Positions 16,617 to 20,036 of a stretch of DNA of 20,036 nucleotides are shown here, piece after piece. Origin of the DNA: JACMRI01 sp043778625 (GTDB taxonomy: Bacteria; Bacteroidota; Bacteroidia; UBA4408); the NCBI GenBank assembly GCA_043778625.1, contig JAYWFU010000083.1, forward strand, positions 1 to 20,036, read 5' to 3'. Under the pieces are notes generated by a model. It saw only the letters and a program-made list of their open reading frames with translations, ran no database searches and was not told the origin of the DNA. Each line of letters begins with the position of its first letter. Within the stretch, counting starts at the first letter, position 1. The position numbers and the translations under genes are program-made.

Positions 16617-18767
16617 TTATTTTCTTTCTGCAATACTCATTAAAAATTCGTCGTTATTGGCTGTGCCTCTAAGGCGTTCTTTAAGGTATTCCATTGCTTC
16701 CACAGGGTTCATGTCGCTAGTATATTTACGCAACATCCATAGTTTATTTAAGGTGGATTTATCTAATAAATAATCATCACGGCGAGTACTTGATGCAGTA
16801 ATATCAATGGCCGGAAATATACGTTTGTTGGCTAGTTTACGGTCGAGTTGTAGCTCCATGTTACCTGTACCTTTAAACTCCTCAAAAATAACTTCGTCCA
16901 TTTTTGAACCCGTTTCGGTAAGGGCAGTAGCAAGTATAGTAAGCGAGCCACCGTTTTCTATTTTGCGTGCTGCACCAAAAAAACGTTTGGGTTTGTGCAA
17001 TGCATTGGCATCCACACCACCACTTAATATTTTGCCCGATGCTGGCTGTACAGTATTGTAGGCACGTGCAAGGCGAGTAATCGAATCTAACAAAATACAT
17101 ACATCGTGCCCACACTCAACAAGACGCTTGGCTTTTTCGAGTACAATGTTAGCTATACGCACGTGTTTTTCGGCAGGTTCATCAAAGGTCGAAGCTACTA
17201 CTTCGGCTCGTACATTACGTGCCATTTCGGTAACTTCCTCTGGGCGTTCGTCTATCAATAAAATAATTAAATACACCTCAGGATGGTTGGCCGCAATAGC
17301 GTTGGCAACATCTTGCAGGAGCATTGTTTTACCTGTTTTGGGTTGCGCTACAATTAAGCCACGTTGCCCCTTACCTATTGGTGTTATTAAATCCATGATA
17401 CGTACCGACATGCTTGCCTTGGGATTAATAGCCAAGTTAAACTTTTCGTATGCAAATAATGGTGTTAAATAATCAAACGGAATACGATCACGTACGTGCG
17501 CAGGGTCGCGACCATTAACGGTGGTAATTGTTAGTAAGGGATAATATTTTTCGCCTTCCTTTGGTGGGCGCACTGCACCACGCACGGTATCGCCTGTTTT
17601 TAAAGCATAGGCTTTAATTTGTGCTTGCGAAACATACACATCGTCGGGCGAGTTTAAATAATTATAATCAGCCGAACGCAAAAAACCATAATTATCGGGC
17701 ATCACTTCCAATACTCCTTCGGAGGTTATTACACCATCAAAACTATACTCTTTTTCGGGGATTTCGTTACCTATTTTAGCAATTTGATTAGGGTTTACAG
17801 GTTGTTGATTAGGGTTGAGTTGACGTTGATTTACGTTATTATTATTAGCGTTATTATTATTTTGTTGTTGACGATTATTTTGCTGATTATTATTTTGTTG
17901 TTGATTGTTATTATTTTGATTGTTATTATTTTGCGGGCGAGGCTTGTTGTTATTGATGTTTAGGTTATTGTCTTGCCCGCTATTTTGTTGGCGTTGATTA
18001 GTATTGTTTTGTTGATTGTTTTGTTGTTGACGTTGATTATTTTGTTGGGGTGTGTTCGTATTATTTTGTTGTGTATTATTGTTAGTACGCACAGGAGGCG
18101 CATCATTAACGGTAAGAGGAGGTGGAGTAGTCGTGTTGTGTTGTTTTGCCTCGTTATTAGTGGTATTGTTTTGAATAGTGTTGTTATTACGCTCGCGAGG
18201 AGTATTGGTGTTGTTAGTTGGTTTGTTATCGCGGGGAGGACGTGGCGCAGCAGGTGTTGTAGGAGTTATTGCCTCAACCGTAGGTGACGTTACTGCTGGC
18301 AGGGTAGTAATTATTGGGGTTACAGTTTCAACATTCGTACTTGTTACATCAACAAGTGGTGGCGTAGTAGTATCAACTGGTACTTCGGCGTTAGCATCTT
18401 GTTTTTTTGCTTTAGCTTTAGGTGCAGGCGTTTTTTTAACGGCTTTAATTTTATCTGCTGTTGGAGCAATTAGTTCAAGAGTAAGTTCAATTACGGGAGC
18501 TATAATTTCGGGTGGAGTAATAGCTTGTACTTCGGGTGCTGTGTTTGCTTCAGCTATTGTTTTTGCTTTAACCACACGTTTTTTTGGTGTAACCTTAGCA
18601 GGAATTTCTGTCTTAATTTCATTGGTTGTGGCTGGGTTTAGCTTATTATCAATATTATTAATTAACTCATCGCGCGAACTATCTTGCGAGAAAGAAACTG
18701 CGTTTTGTGCAGCAATAATTATTAATTGCGAATCGTCGAGTTTGGCTAATTGTTGGCGTGAATACAT
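16617..18767 (-). CDS. rho: Transcription termination factor Rho with Asn/Gln-rich disordered insertion
   Basis: A 716-residue protein, about 300 residues longer than E. coli Rho. Residues ~1-45 are a Rho_N (SAP-like) helical domain (QQLAKLDDSQLIIIAAQ, SSRDELINNI). Residues ~55-180 are Lys/Ala/Pro/Thr-rich. Residues ~181-330 are an extreme Asn/Gln-rich stretch with Arg-Gln spacing, almost surely disordered. The core starts at ~340: RNA-binding cold-shock-like domain with RNP1-type DNYGFLRS (358-365), then the hexameric ATPase with Walker A AQPKTGKT (474-481), LLIDERPEEV (503-512), Walker B VCILLDS (556-562), and the Q/R-loop region TGSKMDEVIFEEFKGTGN (619-636). All catalytic blocks look intact, so it is an active RNA-translocating terminator. 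Long disordered Rho insertions are typical of Bacteroidota; in Bacteroides thetaiotaomicron such a region drives phase separation. Promoter-like TACTTTAG lies 24 bases ahead of the ATG. Confidence 0.97.
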   Translation of the reverse strand: MYSRQQLAKLDDSQLIIIAAQNAVSFSQDSSRDELINNIDNKLNPATTNEIKTEIPAKVTPKKRVVKAKTIAEANTAPEVQAITPPEIIAPVIELTLELIAPTADKIKAVKKTPAPKAKAKKQDANAEVPVDTTTPPLVDVTSTNVETVTPIITTLPAVTSPTVEAITPTTPAAPRPPRDNKPTNNTNTPRERNNNTIQNNTTNNEAKQHNTTTPPPLTVNDAPPVRTNNNTQQNNTNTPQQNNQRQQQNNQQNNTNQRQQNSGQDNNLNINNNKPRPQNNNNQNNNNQQQNNNQQNNRQQQNNNNANNNNVNQRQLNPNQQPVNPNQIAKIGNEIPEKEYSFDGVITSEGVLEVMPDNYGFLRSADYNYLNSPDDVYVSQAQIKAYALKTGDTVRGAVRPPKEGEKYYPLLTITTVNGRDPAHVRDRIPFDYLTPLFAYEKFNLAINPKASMSVRIMDLITPIGKGQRGLIVAQPKTGKTMLLQDVANAIAANHPEVYLIILLIDERPEEVTEMARNVRAEVVASTFDEPAEKHVRIANIVLEKAKRLVECGHDVCILLDSITRLARAYNTVQPASGKILSGGVDANALHKPKRFFGAARKIENGGSLTILATALTETGSKMDEVIFEEFKGTGNMELQLDRKLANKRIFPAIDITASSTRRDDYLLDKSTLNKLWMLRKYTSDMNPVEAMEYLKERLRGTANNDEFLMSIAERK
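17808..18080 (-). repeat. Low-complexity Asn/Gln codon tract inside rho
   Basis: Codes for rho residues ~230-320. The plus strand is a run of ATT, GTT and TTG triplets (AAT and CAA/CAG-type codons on the minus strand). It is a compositional microsatellite-like tract likely to vary in length between strains, not a CRISPR or tandem repeat with a fixed unit. No in-frame stop interrupts it. Confidence 0.7.
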
Positions 18768-19051
18768 ACAGTATATAAGTTTTGTAAATAACTAAAGTAA
18801 GTGGTTGGATTTTTGATTTTGAAACAAATCGAAATAAAGAAATTGAACGAGGGATATATTGCTTTTGTTAGAATTATTAGTTAGCTACTAATTATGATAG
18901 TGCCTTGCAATACGTTTGTACAAACCTAGTAATTATTTTTAAATTATAAATAAAATAATAATAACTCGGGTAAAAGTACCATTGCTACCATTAATAGTAT
19001 AGCAGTAATAAATAGTACTTTAGCAAAAAAAACATTTTATTATTTTAAGTA
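18768..19051. promoter_or_regulatory. Divergent intergenic region between rho and helicase genes
   Basis: This 284-base A/T-rich region holds the promoters of two divergent genes. TACTTTAG appears on the minus strand at plus 18792-18799 (24 bases before the rho ATG) and on the plus strand at 19016-19023 (28 bases before the helicase ATG). Other structure: ATTAGT/ACTAAT around a 5-base loop (18876-18892), a perfect 12-base palindrome at 18914-18925, and arms AAAGTAC (18973-18979) and GTACTTT (19015-19021) that enclose a smaller TGCTA/TAGCA pair. No RNA gene or open frame was recognised. Confidence 0.4.
18914..18925. promoter_or_regulatory. Perfect 12-base palindrome GTTTGTACAAAC
   Basis: GTTTGTACAAAC is its own reverse complement. 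It overlaps TAGGTTTG on the minus strand (plus 18921-18928), an exact match to the Bacteroidota -7 consensus TAnnTTTG, although the matching -33 TTTG is not at the expected distance. It could be an operator for a dimeric regulator of rho or the helicase gene, or chance in A/T-rich DNA. Confidence 0.3.
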
Positions 19052-20036
19052 ATGCCATCACCACAACAACTATACATAAGCCAAGTTACTACTGCCTTAC
19101 AGCACGAACACAAAGAAGACTTAAAGCAACATGAAGCCTATTTTAAACGCAATAATCTTAACCATCGCAAGGAGCAAGGCGTTACGTGGTATCCTGTTAT
19201 TATTGCTAACGAAGAGGTAGGCGCAGGCGATTATTTAATTGTTGAAATTGAGCGTACACAAGCCCTAAATACATCGCACAAATTTGGTGGTGGAAAAATG
19301 GTTAGCTTATTTTCAAACGCTGATACTGATGCTAAACCACTCAAGGGCACTATAAAATCTGTCCTACACAACCGTATGCGTGTGGCACTAACCGTGGACG
19401 ACCTGCCCGATTGGTGCAAGCGTGGGCAACTAGGCGTAAATTTATTGTTTGATGATAATAGCTACAAAGAAATGTTTACAGCCTTGGATTTAGTGTATAA
19501 AGCCGAGAATAATAGACTTGCTGAATTGCGCGATATTATTTTTGGTTTGCAACAACCCACCTTTAACCCCAATCATTATCCAATACAAATAACCAACTTA
19601 AATAGCTCACAAAATAATGCGGTGAATACGTGTGTGAGTGCCAATGATGTGGCTATAATTCACGGACCGCCCGGTACTGGCAAAACCACTACCATTGTGC
19701 AAACAATACGCCACATACTGAACTCCGAAAATCAATTATTGGTATGCTGCCCAAGCAATACAGGAGTTGATTTGCTAGTAGAAAAATTAGCGAAAGAAGG
19801 CGTGCGTGTGCTACGCATGGGCAACCCAGCGAGGATAAGCGAAGAGGTACTTAATAATTCGTTAGACTATAAGGTAAGTAAGCACAGCAATTTTAAAGAC
19901 ATAAAATCGTTGCGAAAAACAGCCGACGAGTACAAGCGAATGGCACAAAAATACAAACGGAATTTTGGCCGTGAAGAACGTGAGCAAAAACACCTATTGT
20001 TTGTAGAGGCCCGTAAATGCTCAGCCGAAGCCGAGT
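19052..20036 (+). CDS. IGHMBP2/SMUBP-2-like superfamily 1 DNA/RNA helicase, N-terminal part (cut by window end)
   Basis: 328 codons are visible and the frame is open at the window end. Residues ~1-180 correspond to the beta-barrel-rich N-terminal region of UPF1-like helicases (VTWYPVIIANEEVGAGDYLIVEIER, MRVALTVDDLPDW, GVNLLFDDNSYKEM). Then LNSSQNNAV is the Q motif, GPPGTGKTT (205-213) is Walker A/motif I, and LLVCCPSNTGVDLLVEKL is motif Ia, followed by VRVLRMGNPARISEEVLNNSLDYKV, which closely follows the bacterial and eukaryotic SMUBP-2-like family. The rest of helicase domain 1 and domain 2 lie beyond the window. These enzymes unwind DNA or RNA with ATP; the bacterial role is poorly known. 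A Lys/Glu/Arg-rich helical stretch at ~275-328 matches the stalk that follows motif Ia. The ATG at 19052 has a TACTTTAG box 28 bases upstream. Confidence 0.9.
   Translation, partial: MPSPQQLYISQVTTALQHEHKEDLKQHEAYFKRNNLNHRKEQGVTWYPVIIANEEVGAGDYLIVEIERTQALNTSHKFGGGKMVSLFSNADTDAKPLKGTIKSVLHNRMRVALTVDDLPDWCKRGQLGVNLLFDDNSYKEMFTALDLVYKAENNRLAELRDIIFGLQQPTFNPNHYPIQITNLNSSQNNAVNTCVSANDVAIIHGPPGTGKTTTIVQTIRHILNSENQLLVCCPSNTGVDLLVEKLAKEGVRVLRMGNPARISEEVLNNSLDYKVSKHSNFKDIKSLRKTADEYKRMAQKYKRNFGREEREQKHLLFVEARKCSAEAE

Noticed and set aside
17808..18080. Repeated ATT/GTT-rich DNA as a possible CRISPR array or tandem repeat
   Set aside because: There is no fixed repeat unit or spacer; it is the Asn/Gln codon tract of rho.
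18178..18795. 205-residue open frame on the plus strand opposite the N-terminal part of rho
   Set aside because: It is antisense to the low-complexity Asn/Gln/Thr/Pro region of rho; its Val/Ser/Gly-rich translation only reflects that composition and matches no family.
19231..19419. 62-residue minus-strand frame inside the helicase gene
   Set aside because: The plus-strand frame is a clear helicase with family motifs; this is its shadow.

Overview
The window is AT-rich and reads as chromosomal DNA of a Bacteroidota bacterium that has a type IX secretion system (T9SS). The evidence is direct: two PorP/SprF-family outer-membrane proteins, a giant PKD-repeat surface protein ending in a type B (CHU/gliding-motility) C-terminal sorting domain, a PorE-like TPR/beta-propeller/OmpA lipid-independent periplasmic protein, a YwqK/MORN-TonB protein, and a Rho factor with the long disordered N-terminal insertion common in this phylum. 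Genus and order cannot be fixed from the sequence. I see no rRNA, tRNA, CRISPR array, transposase or phage gene.

Layout. Bases 1-1687 (+): a PorP/SprF-like protein whose 5' end is broken, with an unusual charged helical tail, followed after 4 bases by a small secreted coiled-coil/OmpA-like protein. Bases 1777-4248 (-): a single-chain restriction-modification enzyme resembling type IIG. Bases 4299-14554 (-): a four-gene T9SS-type cluster, in transcription order giant adhesin (1802 aa), PorP/SprF, PorE-like protein, MORN/TonB protein. Bases 14614-16431 (+): a divergently transcribed secreted protein that looks like an inactivated M43 (pappalysin/cytophagalysin) metalloprotease, then an EamA-type transporter. 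Bases 16617-18767 (-): rho. Bases 19052-20036 (+): the N-terminal part of an IGHMBP2/SMUBP-2-like superfamily 1 helicase, cut by the window end.

How the genes work together. The adhesin is the likely cargo. Its type B C-terminal domain is the class of signal that, in Flavobacterium johnsoniae SprB/SprF, depends on a PorP/SprF-like partner encoded just downstream, and that is the order here. The PorE-like protein can bind peptidoglycan through its OmpA domain and is known in Porphyromonas gingivalis to work with PorP, so adhesin, PorP and PorE-like protein form a plausible export and anchoring set. The MORN/TonB protein is coupled to it by a 4-base gap. The PorP-plus-small-OmpA pair at the left edge looks like a miniature version of the same idea.

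Non-coding parts are short; no gene-free stretch exceeds 300 bases. Notable ones are a 31-base near-perfect palindrome between the adhesin and porP genes, a 19-base-arm hairpin with dispersed-type AATTGACAAT repeats between the EamA gene and rho, and a recurring TACTTTAG box 24-28 bases ahead of three start codons. The strongest candidates for something new are the pseudo-protease with all zinc-site residues replaced, the PorP-tail/mini-OmpA pair, and the palindromic intergenic elements.
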